In this document: one piece after another, positions 15,832-23,655 of the stretch
How positions within the stretch are numbered: position 1 is the stretch's first letter
Layout of the letters: each line of letters starts with the position of its first letter
Assembly: GCA_902812335.1 (NCBI GenBank)
Contig: CADDZL010000005.1
Location: 1 to 35,613, forward strand
Source: Chloroflexota bacterium
Lineage (GTDB): Bacteria > Chloroflexota > Anaerolineae > DSLN01
DNA length: 35,613 nucleotides
Reading direction: 5' to 3'
Translations under genes and position numbers: made by a program
Notes under the pieces: model-generated
The model's input: only the letters and a program-made list of their open reading frames with translations
What the model was told of the DNA's origin: nothing
Database searches by the model: none

Positions 15832-17406
15832 TTAGGGAGTTATGCCGGCGTTCCAGGTGCGCCAGTCAACGTTGGAGTTGTTTGTGCTGGCGACATTCCA
15901 CATGTTAGTGATCCACACCTGGCCTGCGTTTCCGTTCGTAGCAGCAGCCGGATCCGGGCTCGCGCCGGAGTAATCGCCCCAACGACAAACCGGCGTGCAG
16001 CTAAAGTCCACATTCTTGCCAGGTGACTGCTTGACGAGCACAAACCCCGATTGCGGGTTCGAGCCGATCTTGGATACGACCTGGATCGCGGAGAAAGTGC
16101 TCGCCGAGGAAGTGTTGAAGTTGACCACCATGTTGCTGCCAAAGGCCGTGGCCGAGCCATTGACCACGCGGTCTGACGAGATGGACGCATTGAAGACATA
16201 CAGCGAGGGGTCACTTACATCACCAGTCTGGGCCAGGCTGAGAGGGCTGGTATTGATCTCGTACCAGGTGGCCTTTGACCCTGCCCCGCCGGCAACCGTG
16301 TGGATGGCCCAGATGGCCATCTGGCCCAAGGTAGGATCCACAGCGGCCATGCCCTGCTCGAAGCGGCCATCCAGCGTATCGAGTGTGTCGCTGGTGCCGG
16401 ACTGCGGCGCTGATGGCGGCATCGAGAACGACGCGACGGGGATAGTCGCCGCCAGCGTAATGACCGCAGTGCCGGAACTGCTCTTTGTCACCTGGTAGAC
16501 GGTGATGTAGTTGCTGCTTGGGACCGTACTCAGGTCCTGCTGGCCTACAACCCAGCCGGTATGAGAAGAGTCAATCTCATGGGCGGGGACCGGTGTCGAG
16601 AGCAACGTGCCGTCGGCGTTCCTGAGGGCTTTCGCCACCCCCATCTTGAGCGTGCTCAGCGAGGGGCAGGTCGTGATAATGCCGGGCGCTGGCTTCGCGA
16701 CCCAGGCCACATCTGATCCCAGATACAAGGTCCCGGCCGCGTTGAAGCGGTTGACGCCGATCAAGATGAAGTCGGCGGTGTCGCCCAGCTTCGGGTAGTC
16801 GGGCAGGCCATTGGACCCGTAAGTTCGCCCAAAGGTACTTGCGTATGAGCACCAGTCGCTGCTGTTCGTAGTGGGTGCAGAACCTTTGCTGAAGCCGAAA
16901 GCGAGCCTCCAATTGGTCGCCAGGCTGTTGGCGTCAAGGAATGCATAGAAAAACCGACCCTGGTTCGGATCATAGATCATCTGGGGATCACTCACGAAGT
17001 CCGAGCTTGGTCGGCCTGAGAAGCCAGTCATGGTATTTTGAGACAGTAAGCTTCCATTCCGGCCATAGACGGCGATATTCGTGTTGATGAACTCGATATA
17101 CTCCGTCGTGCCGATCGCACCTGTCGAATCCGACGGCGTCAGGGTCGTGTTATTGATGCCCTGCCAGCTTACAAACGTGCCGGGCACCAGTGGACCGACA
17201 AGCGGGGCAGGCACCGGCATCAGGCCAGCCTGCGCGTTCGCCAGCGCCTTGGCTTGTGCGTATCCGGCCGGGTTGAGCGGCCTGAACGGTATCGCGTATG
17301 GCGCGCCGTTCGATGGGGCATCGGCGGCCTGAGTTGAGGCGATCGGTCCCAGTGCTGTCGAGAGCAGTACTACGGCGATCACAGGCAAAATCAGACGCGA
17401 TTTCAT
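15832..17406 (-). CDS. Secreted protein of unknown function, beta-propeller-like
   Basis: 524-aa exported protein. A Sec signal peptide (MKSRLILPVIAVVLLSTALG...TQA-AD, about residues 1-28) is followed by a single large domain rich in aromatic and Gly/Ser turns. Blocks that stand out are SDPQMIYDPNQGRFFYAFLD near residue 135 and, near the C-terminus, CRWGDYSGASPDPAA. The DP-x-x-x-R-F/W and WGDYS patterns are those of bacterial propeller-like exoproteins of unknown role; a hydrolase function is not shown. No C-terminal membrane anchor, so it is probably released. A Shine-Dalgarno (GAGG, 7 nt) and promoter (17536-17564) precede it, and a terminator follows, so it is monocistronic. Confidence 0.75.
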   Translation of the reverse strand: MKSRLILPVIAVVLLSTALGPIASTQAADAPSNGAPYAIPFRPLNPAGYAQAKALANAQAGLMPVPAPLVGPLVPGTFVSWQGINNTTLTPSDSTGAIGTTEYIEFINTNIAVYGRNGSLLSQNTMTGFSGRPSSDFVSDPQMIYDPNQGRFFYAFLDANSLATNWRLAFGFSKGSAPTTNSSDWCSYASTFGRTYGSNGLPDYPKLGDTADFILIGVNRFNAAGTLYLGSDVAWVAKPAPGIITTCPSLSTLKMGVAKALRNADGTLLSTPVPAHEIDSSHTGWVVGQQDLSTVPSSNYITVYQVTKSSSGTAVITLAATIPVASFSMPPSAPQSGTSDTLDTLDGRFEQGMAAVDPTLGQMAIWAIHTVAGGAGSKATWYEINTSPLSLAQTGDVSDPSLYVFNASISSDRVVNGSATAFGSNMVVNFNTSSASTFSAIQVVSKIGSNPQSGFVLVKQSPGKNVDFSCTPVCRWGDYSGASPDPAAATNGNAGQVWITNMWNVASTNNSNVDWRTWNAGITP

Positions 17407-17535
17407 TAGTTTCCTCGTTTCTCCTTCGTTTGGTTGAGTTAGTTCAACGGATTGACCAGCTTTCGTCCATTGCAGCCTCAGCCGACAATAGCGGGTGGGG
17501 GGTGAACCGGATCGGCGATATTGGCGACCTTATTA

Positions 17536-17564
17536 CTTATACTCCTAATTCCCTGATTTGTCCA
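17536..17564 (-). promoter_or_regulatory. Promoter of the secreted-protein gene
   Basis: On the minus strand TGGACA (17559-17564), 17 bp, TATAAG (17536-17541). About 130 nt before the start codon at 17406. The intervening 5' leader shows no clear riboswitch. Confidence 0.55.
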
Positions 17565-17653
17565 TCATCAGTTTTACGTATTTTGGGAGCCACAAGAGAG
17601 GAAGGGATGACCAGTTCAGCCCGCGCCTGTTGCCCCGGGCGGGAAGAAGGCCA

Positions 17654-18754
17654 TCAGAAGTTCCAGCCGAGTTTCAGGGCGAAGGAATCGAGCGTATCGC
17701 TATTGCGGATGCGCACCCGCTTCAACTCGTAGAGCCCATCGGAGGTGTGGATCGTGCCCTGCTGGGTCGTCACCGCGCCCCATAGACCGATCTCCTGCAC
17801 CACCTGAAGGACAGCCGCATCGTATCGGCCGGAAGGATAGGCGAAGAAGCGGGGGAAGTGACCGATATGGGCCTCGACCGTCTGGGCCGAGCCCAGAATC
17901 TGCCAGATGAGAAAGTCGTGGTCTCGCCCCCGCAGGTCGGGGTGGGTCTTGGTATGCGGCTCAATATCCATCCCGGCCGAATTCATCACATCCACCTCAC
18001 TCCATGCCAGATAGCCGGGGTAGTTCTGATCGATGAACTCGGTGATGACGAAAAACGTCCCCTTGAAACCGTACTTCTGCAAGAGCGGGAAGGCATTCTC
18101 ATAGGCATCGCGGTAGCCGTCATCGAACGTCAGGATGACCGGCCGGGGTGGCAGCGGCTTGCCTTGGGCCAGGGCGTAGACCAGGTCATACAGGCTAATC
18201 GAGGTGTAGCCATTTTGCGCCAGCCACTGAAGCTGTGCCTCGAAATCCGCCGGCGTGACGGACAGATCGCGTTCGATGGCATCGGCATCGGGCGGCGGCA
18301 CAGCGATGTGGTGGTACATCAGAATGGGGACACGCACCTGGCGCAGCAGGCTGTCCGGCGTGGGCCAGGGCGTCACGGTGGCCGAAGGGGTCACGGTTTG
18401 GGTTGGAGGCAGTGTGTCCGTCGCCGTAGCTGTCATTGTGGCGGTCGGCGTGGCGGAGGGCACGAGCGACGCCATCGTGGTAGCGGTCACGGCCGGTGTA
18501 GCCACCTTCACCAGGGCAGTGGGCGGCCTTATCTCATTCTGAGTGTAGAGAGAGGGTAGGTAGAGTTGCCGGTCTGCCCGGGGCGATCCGGTTACCGTCA
18601 CCGGAATCGCGCCGGAGGACGGTGATGGGATAGCTGCCCGACTCGTCACCCAGGCAACTGCCAGGACGAGTAGGGTGATCAGGGTAACAGCCAGGGCAAG
18701 CGGCACGAGATGCGGCTGCCGGTACGCTGCCGGAGCGCGGTAGGTCGGTGGCAC
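17654..18754 (-). CDS. Membrane-anchored polysaccharide deacetylase (NodB domain)
   Basis: 366-aa cell-envelope enzyme of carbohydrate esterase family 4, expected to de-N-acetylate peptidoglycan or another polysaccharide outside the membrane. An N-terminal helix (residues 16-38) acts as anchor. A Thr/Pro-rich linker (about 85-132) follows, then the NodB domain from VPILMYHHIA. Catalytic base and zinc ligands are visible: D210-D211 in LTFDDGY, and H266 and H270 in EPHTKTHPDL. The arrangement (anchor, flexible linker, catalytic domain) is normal for surface deacetylases. It starts 32 nt after the stop of the gene at 18787, with which it probably forms an operon of wall-related functions. Confidence 0.92.
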   Translation of the reverse strand: MPPTYRAPAAYRQPHLVPLALAVTLITLLVLAVAWVTSRAAIPSPSSGAIPVTVTGSPRADRQLYLPSLYTQNEIRPPTALVKVATPAVTATTMASLVPSATPTATMTATATDTLPPTQTVTPSATVTPWPTPDSLLRQVRVPILMYHHIAVPPPDADAIERDLSVTPADFEAQLQWLAQNGYTSISLYDLVYALAQGKPLPPRPVILTFDDGYRDAYENAFPLLQKYGFKGTFFVITEFIDQNYPGYLAWSEVDVMNSAGMDIEPHTKTHPDLRGRDHDFLIWQILGSAQTVEAHIGHFPRFFAYPSGRYDAAVLQVVQEIGLWGAVTTQQGTIHTSDGLYELKRVRIRNSDTLDSFALKLGWNF

Positions 18755-18786
18755 AGGTCAGAGTATACCGTCATCAGATGCCGCCG

Positions 18787-20316
18787 TCAAGGCCGATTGA
18801 AGAAGTCGTATGTCGCTTTAGTCAACTCGGTGACAAGCGGCGAACTGACCTCCCAGGGCAGGTACTCGTGTCGCCACACGAAGACGACGAAGACGTAGTC
18901 ACCGCCCGGAGAGAAGATGAGGCCGGCGTCGGCATGGGTATCGTTGGCCCAGGCTGGCCTGTGCGCCAGGCGTACCTGAGCCGGGATGCCGGTCTCGATC
19001 AGGTTGCCACTGTGAACGGTGGATAGCGCGTCGAGGATCTGGCGACACTCACTAAGGGTCAGGCGATCGGGAAAGGCCGCCAGGAGTGCGCCCCCGCCGT
19101 GCGCACACTGGTAGACCATCGCCAGAAGCTGGCCCATATCCTCCGGCGTCGTCTGGCGCAGAGGGTCGGCATCGGTCTTGACAATCGGATGACTATTCGC
19201 TGGGGTGACGACAGTCGGCGGTTGCCCGCCGGGTTTAGCGCCGTAAGGTAGAACGGTAAACGTGTTGACCAGGCCGAGGGTTTTCATCAGACTGGTCACA
19301 CGCCCCGCCCCAACGCTGGCTTCGCCATCGCCGATAAGGGCCAGCAGCGCGTCAGCCGCAGCGGTATCGTCCGCAGTCAGCGTGTCACTGATCAGCCGGC
19401 GCGTGGTCGCATCCGGCGGGGCTCCGAGTTTGCGATAAGCCTCAACCACGATGGGTAGCCTGAGCAAACCCATGCCACTGAAAGCCACGCTGCCGTTCAG
19501 CTCCATCTCCCGTCCAGTAGCCAGATCGAGGACATATAGCCCCACGACACCATCGAAGCCGGACAGGCGGCTTTGGAGCAATGTCCCCAGCGTCTGCAAC
19601 GTCGCTTCGGATGCAGAGTCGTGGCGCACGACCAATTCGGCACGCCGGTTCGAGGCCGAGCGTAGCGCAGCTTCCACCCGCGGCAGCGAGGCTTGAATGT
19701 CAAGCTGGCGCCCCGGCTCGCCGGGCAGGAAGCGCAGCGTGCCCGCCTCGAGTTGCGGCGGCTGGGCAACCCGATCCTGTGTCTGGGCGATACGCTGCAG
19801 GACGGCGACCAGTTGCTCTCGCGAATATGTGGATTGAAGCTCCAGCCCGGCCACAGCGGCGGGTTTACCGCGCACGTAATCCCAGAATCCGGCCCAGAAA
19901 TCAGTCGCATCGCGAGCCATCTCGGCTGCAGCCAGCGTCGCCTCACGATCCAGGCGGAAACTGACTTCGGCTGGATTGAGAGGGATGTGCTCTCCCTCAT
20001 AGGTCAGGTCCACGGGCGCAGCGAAGGCGATGGCCACGCGTTCGACGGCCTGTTCGGGCGTCAGCCCGCCCACATCTACACCGCCCAGGGTGAGGCCTAA
20101 CGGCAGGCGCGCCCGCATTGCACTGTAACGGTTGAGTTGAATGAGCAGGGCCGTGATAGCGATGACCGCCAGGGTCACCAGGCTCCACTCGATGATGAGA
20201 GCCGCATTGCGTCTGCGCACAGACAGATGACTATACCACAGCCATTCGGACATCGCCAGCCGCTGCATAGCCCATAGCCCCGACCGGGTGTATACCCAAC
20301 CGGGGGTGGTGGGCAT
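18787..20316 (-). CDS. Membrane-anchored class A beta-lactamase-fold protein, catalytic motifs lost
   Basis: 509-aa protein: cytoplasmic N-terminus, one helix (about 38-61), a YoaR/VanW-type peptidoglycan-binding-like region (about 72-230, twice LTPEQAV/EGEHIPLNPAEVSF-type), then a class A beta-lactamase-like domain (about 255-509; VVGLYVLDLATGREMELNG, HADAGLIFSPGGDYVFVVFVW). The active-site motifs differ from the family. The SxxK position reads GLLR (283-286), the SDN region reads ADDT, and KTG reads RPA (HRPAW, 452-456). A hydrolase is therefore unlikely; a wall-binding or sensing role is possible. Start uncertain: ATGs at 20316, 20271 and 20253 all precede the helix and none has a strong ribosome site. 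Operon partner of the deacetylase downstream. Confidence 0.8.
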   Translation of the reverse strand: MPTTPGWVYTRSGLWAMQRLAMSEWLWYSHLSVRRRNAALIIEWSLVTLAVIAITALLIQLNRYSAMRARLPLGLTLGGVDVGGLTPEQAVERVAIAFAAPVDLTYEGEHIPLNPAEVSFRLDREATLAAAEMARDATDFWAGFWDYVRGKPAAVAGLELQSTYSREQLVAVLQRIAQTQDRVAQPPQLEAGTLRFLPGEPGRQLDIQASLPRVEAALRSASNRRAELVVRHDSASEATLQTLGTLLQSRLSGFDGVVGLYVLDLATGREMELNGSVAFSGMGLLRLPIVVEAYRKLGAPPDATTRRLISDTLTADDTAAADALLALIGDGEASVGAGRVTSLMKTLGLVNTFTVLPYGAKPGGQPPTVVTPANSHPIVKTDADPLRQTTPEDMGQLLAMVYQCAHGGGALLAAFPDRLTLSECRQILDALSTVHSGNLIETGIPAQVRLAHRPAWANDTHADAGLIFSPGGDYVFVVFVWRHEYLPWEVSSPLVTELTKATYDFFNRP

Positions 20317-20419
20317 CTCGTGACAGCCTCATGCCACGCGCTGTGGAGAAAAAGCCAAGCCCCTCCTGAACCGAAGAGAACCTCGCCTTACCGTAATACA
20401 TGCCTTCCCTGAACCTGGT

Positions 20420-20448
20420 TTGACGCCGCATCAGAACGGGCGTACACT
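20420..20448 (+). promoter_or_regulatory. Promoter of the first kelch-like gene
   Basis: TTGACG (20420-20425), 17 bp, TACACT (20443-20448). The start ATG is 20 nt further, at 20468, with AGGGGG 4 nt before it. Confidence 0.6.
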
Positions 20449-20467
20449 CCGTCTCCCAGGGGGTACT

Positions 20468-21817
20468 ATGTCGGGCCAATTCTTCTCCACAGTGTTTAGC
20501 GGCCTCCTTCTCGTCAGCCTGCTCGTGGGCGCGGTGACACAGCCTGCTCTGGCGCAGTCGGCCACCACGAACGTTGATGGCCACGGTGGACCATGGCTGC
20601 CCGAGAATTGGGCATCTGGCCCGCCGACGACGTTCCCCGGTGACGGCGCTTGGGCCCGTTTCGACGGTGAGTACTTCCCAACTGACCAGAAAGTCTACTT
20701 CCTGGGCGGCCGCGGAGCCGGCGATGCCACCTATGGTGTCGTCTACTCTTTTGATCCGGCTACAGGGGTATACGCTCCCACGGGTGCTGTCATGCCCGTG
20801 CCAGTATCGAACTACGACATCGTCCTGCTTCAAGACAATATCGGCCTGGGCATGTATGTCTTTGGTGGGCGACCCTCCGCTGGTGGCACAACCAATACAG
20901 TGCAGGTCTATTATCCGGCCACCAACACAACCGCCAACCTGACCGCAACCGACCCCTGGCCGGGGCAGGTCGGGGGCGTGTCCGTTATGCCCAACGTGGC
21001 CACATACAACAACAAAGCCTACGTCTTCGGTGGTCTCCAGGTGAGCACCCCTCCCTACGTCTCAGCCGAGACATGGCAGTTCGATCCCCTGGCGCCGGCC
21101 GGCAGCCGCTGGACCAACCTGAACCAGCCGCTCCATCTGGCCCGGGGCTATATAGCCACGGCGGTGGTAGACGCGAAAATCTACGCGATCGGCGGCGACA
21201 CCTACGACGGTGTGACGTTGACATCACGAGCAATCGTCGAGCGGCTGGATACAACCAACCTCAACGCCGGCTGGGACGATGCGGGCGTGGCCGACCTGCC
21301 ACTCCCATCTTCGGGCATGCCGGGGTGCGATGAGTCGCGGGCCTTCGGCTTCAATGCCGTCTCGCCCTACGTCGGCATGAGTGGCACCATCGTCCTGGCA
21401 GGGTGCGGCCAATATCAGGGTGGTGGCAATAGCGCCCTGCCCGATGTATTCATCTACAGTGAGTCAACCAACCTCTGGACCATCTGGCCGAGCCTGAACC
21501 AGGCCCGCCGCAACTACGCCGGCGTGCTTTATCCGATCAGCAGGCAGGGCGCAGCAGGCACACCTGGCATATGGGTTTTCGGCGGCTATCTGCCCGACGG
21601 GCACACGACGACCACCAGTGTCGAATATAACCCACTGACTCTCCTGCCCCCCCCATCATCGGTACAGCTCAGCCGCTTCAGTGCTACGTCACAAGGAGAT
21701 ACCGCCGCAGGGATAACCGACCGGCTACGGCTGGCGGTCGTGGCAGGAGGAGCACTATTGGTGGCCCTGCTGGCCACCCGGCAGCTTGCAAGGAACAGAC
21801 GGCGATCAGCCACCTGA
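20468..21817 (+). CDS. Secreted kelch-like surface protein with C-terminal membrane tail
   Basis: 449-aa protein starting at the second in-frame ATG, since the longer frame from 20420 would begin inside the promoter. The signal peptide is MSGQFFS...PALAQ (about 1-30). The body contains several kelch-type blades, seen as repeated FGG/LGG/IGG turns (VYFLGGRGAG, YVFGGRPSAG, YVFGGLQVST, YAIGGDTYDG, WVFGGYLPDG) alternating with WxFDP or YxxxT segments, giving a beta-propeller. The tail SSVQLSRFSATS (397-408) precedes a membrane helix (about 420-437) and RNRRRSAT. That tail is shared with the genes at 21928 and 24760. Ligand unknown; kelch propellers usually bind proteins or glycans, and some are oxidases, but no oxidase motif is seen. 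Confidence 0.82.
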   Translation: MSGQFFSTVFSGLLLVSLLVGAVTQPALAQSATTNVDGHGGPWLPENWASGPPTTFPGDGAWARFDGEYFPTDQKVYFLGGRGAGDATYGVVYSFDPATGVYAPTGAVMPVPVSNYDIVLLQDNIGLGMYVFGGRPSAGGTTNTVQVYYPATNTTANLTATDPWPGQVGGVSVMPNVATYNNKAYVFGGLQVSTPPYVSAETWQFDPLAPAGSRWTNLNQPLHLARGYIATAVVDAKIYAIGGDTYDGVTLTSRAIVERLDTTNLNAGWDDAGVADLPLPSSGMPGCDESRAFGFNAVSPYVGMSGTIVLAGCGQYQGGGNSALPDVFIYSESTNLWTIWPSLNQARRNYAGVLYPISRQGAAGTPGIWVFGGYLPDGHTTTTSVEYNPLTLLPPPSSVQLSRFSATSQGDTAAGITDRLRLAVVAGGALLVALLATRQLARNRRRSAT

Positions 21818-21835
21818 GATCTACAGGGGCCAACT

Positions 21836-21864
21836 TTGACGTTATCCTAGAAAGATCGTATACT
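21836..21864 (+). promoter_or_regulatory. Promoter of the mini surface protein gene
   Basis: TTGACG (21836-21841), 17 bp, TATACT (21859-21864), a strong match. The leader is about 57 nt, and GAGG lies 5 nt before the ATG at 21928. Confidence 0.75.
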
Positions 21865-21927
21865 TGAATCATAGCTCGCAGGTGTGACCACGAGGGGGCG
21901 AGCTTATCTGGCTGAGAAGAGGATATC

Positions 21928-22272
21928 ATGTCCGGGCGGTTCTTCTCCATCGCGGCCAGTCTCCTGCTGTTGGCCGCACTCCTCGCCGGGCCAGCGCTGC
22001 CGGCCCTGGCACAATTGGGCACGCCGAATAGTGATAGCCCCAGGGGCGACCTGACAGACCCTAACAGCGCCTACTTCCGCTACACGATTACCACCGAGAT
22101 TACCCCAACTGAGCCGGTAACACTGGGGCCAACCTCCGTCAGGTTGGTGAATTTTAGCGCCTCATCCGGCGAGATCACGCGGCCGTGGGCCGGGATTGTG
22201 ATAGCGGTGGCGTTCCTGGCCGGCATCGCCCTCATAGGCCTGGCGATAGGCCTGAGTCTACAGCGGACCTAG
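21928..22272 (+). CDS. Small secreted/membrane protein with the same ends as the kelch protein
   Basis: 114-aa protein of unknown function. The signal peptide MSGRFFS...PALAQ (1-29) is closely similar to that of the preceding kelch gene. The mature part is only about 40 residues (NSDSPRGDLTDPNSAYFRYT...). The tail TSVRLVNFSASS (69-80), a membrane helix (about 87-109) and LQRT end match the tails of the two kelch proteins. It thus keeps export and anchoring signals without a propeller. Own promoter and ribosome site indicate a real gene rather than decay. It may be a deletion paralogue or a small partner of the larger proteins. Confidence 0.75.
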   Translation: MSGRFFSIAASLLLLAALLAGPALPALAQLGTPNSDSPRGDLTDPNSAYFRYTITTEITPTEPVTLGPTSVRLVNFSASSGEITRPWAGIVIAVAFLAGIALIGLAIGLSLQRT

Positions 22273-22435
22273 TCCTTTACCAACTTAAATCCGTAGAGTA
22301 TGGTAAGATAGCGGCATGAGCACACCGCTGGCTGACGAACACTTTTAACCCTGTTAGCAACGGATAGGCACATCAGTCGCAACTTCTGTCCAACTGCGCA
22401 CATGTTTGGGCAAGACCGGCTCTGGGTCTGACTGA
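22273..22435. other. Non-coding stretch after the mini protein
   Basis: No gene is recognised. On the minus strand the bases around 22333-22345 (TTAAAAGTGT, encoding VKSVR in one frame) resemble the end of the IS4-type remnant at 32534 (ALKSVRW), so this may be the distal end of the same element as 22436-22621. Weak evidence. Confidence 0.3.
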
Positions 22436-22621
22436 CTATCCAACTGACATGACACGCCCCCGGTAGATCAGACTTACCCGCACAATAACTAGGCGACCGG
22501 CCAGGGGAGTGATATCAATTGCCAGATAGAGGATACGACCGGTCCCAGCGGACAGCGCCGCCTGGATGAAGGGCTGGTACAGACCACAGGTGACGATAAC
22601 CTGGCTGTTGTAAGCCCGCCG
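22436..22621 (-). pseudogene. IS4-type transposase fragment (N-proximal part)
   Basis: The minus-strand frame encodes about 61 residues including GLYQPFIQAALSAGTGRILYL, then AIDITPLAGRLVIVRVSLIYRGR, closed by TAG at 22436. The pattern YxPfIqAAL, then LaxDtt, then vRvSLIYRGRavPL is that of IS4-family transposases just around the first catalytic Asp (D in AIDIT). A stop precedes the fragment and the rest of the gene is missing, so it is a dead remnant. It sits between the mini surface protein and the ROK kinase. Confidence 0.6.
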
Positions 22622-22690
22622 TCACGGGCGTCTGCAGCATCTTGGCTATTGACGACCTGGCAGCCGCCCTTGAGCGATCGCACTCCATTG

Positions 22691-23653
22691 CTAATGTGGA
22701 GCACCGATGGATTCGAGAGCGAGCGCTAGAGCGCCGAGCAACCCAACGTCGTCGCCCAGCGCGGCCGGGACGATGGGAGTGCGTTGCCAGTAGATGGGGT
22801 TCATGGCCAGTTCGCGCACGCGCGCCCGCACCGGCTCGAAGAGCAAGTCGCCGAGTTGCGACACGCCCCCGCCGAGGATGACGATTGACGGGTTGAAGAG
22901 GTGCAACAGCGTCACGATGCCCTGGCCGATATAGCGCCCCGCCTGTGTGACCAGGCCCCGCGCCACGGGGTCTCCCGCCAACGCTGCCCGACCTACGGTC
23001 TCCCCAGTCACTTGGGCGGGATCACCGCCGGCCAGTTGGGCAATGGTTGGCGCCTGACCGGTTCGAACGAGCGCAGCAGCCTCGCGCCCCAGGGCCGTGC
23101 CGGAGGCCAGTGATTCCAGGCAGCCGTGGCTGCCACAACCACAAAGCGGGCCATCGGGCACGAGGATCATGTGCCCCACTTCGGCCCCCAACCCATCCTG
23201 GCCCAAGACCATCCGGCCGCCGCTGATGATGCCACCACCGATGCCGGTGCTGATGGTCATATAGATGAGATCGTCGCAGCCCCGACCGGCACCGAAGCGG
23301 CGCTCGCCCAGGCCGGCCAGGTTGGCGTCATTGCCGACGTAGACCGGCCGGTTAAAGTGGGTGGCGATCAGGTCGCGCAAGGGGACATCAACCCAGCCAG
23401 GCATGTTCGGGGCATCAATAATAACACCGGTGTAGGGGTTGAGTGGGCCAGGAACGGCCAGGCTGATGGCGGCGACGTCGCTGGGGTCCTGCGGCATCAC
23501 GCTGGCGATCAGGTCGTACAGCCGTCTCAGGACGGCATCGCGTCCCTCGGCGGCGTGGGTCGGTACAACGGCGCGTTGGAGCATCTGGGCGTCAGGGGTA
23601 AAGCGCGCCGCCCGCAGATGGGTACCACCGATGTCAACGCTGATGATGACCAG
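22691..23653 (-). CDS. ROK-family sugar kinase (glucokinase-like), apparent CTG start
   Basis: ROK kinase without an HTH, probably glucokinase. The first ATG (23584) would remove the essential phosphate loop. The frame continues upstream and encodes SVDIGGTHLRAARFTPD, so the start must lie between that and the moaA stop. No ATG, GTG or TTG exists there in frame. CTG at 23653, 6 nt after GGGGG, is the only good candidate, giving 320 aa. Other landmarks are the catalytic Asp in VGNDANLAGLGE, the ROK zinc site EVGHM with CGCGSHGCLES, and STGIGGGII for sugar/phosphate binding. It follows moaA by two bases. The sugar is inferred from family only. Confidence 0.85.
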   Translation of the reverse strand: MVIISVDIGGTHLRAARFTPDAQMLQRAVVPTHAAEGRDAVLRRLYDLIASVMPQDPSDVAAISLAVPGPLNPYTGVIIDAPNMPGWVDVPLRDLIATHFNRPVYVGNDANLAGLGERRFGAGRGCDDLIYMTISTGIGGGIISGGRMVLGQDGLGAEVGHMILVPDGPLCGCGSHGCLESLASGTALGREAAALVRTGQAPTIAQLAGGDPAQVTGETVGRAALAGDPVARGLVTQAGRYIGQGIVTLLHLFNPSIVILGGGVSQLGDLLFEPVRARVRELAMNPIYWQRTPIVPAALGDDVGLLGALALALESIGAPH

Positions 23654-23655
23654 GG

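Noticed and set aside
17858-18559. 233-codon plus-strand open frame rich in Gly/Arg/His
   Set aside because: Antisense to the deacetylase; its biased composition is the complement of the Thr/Pro linker.
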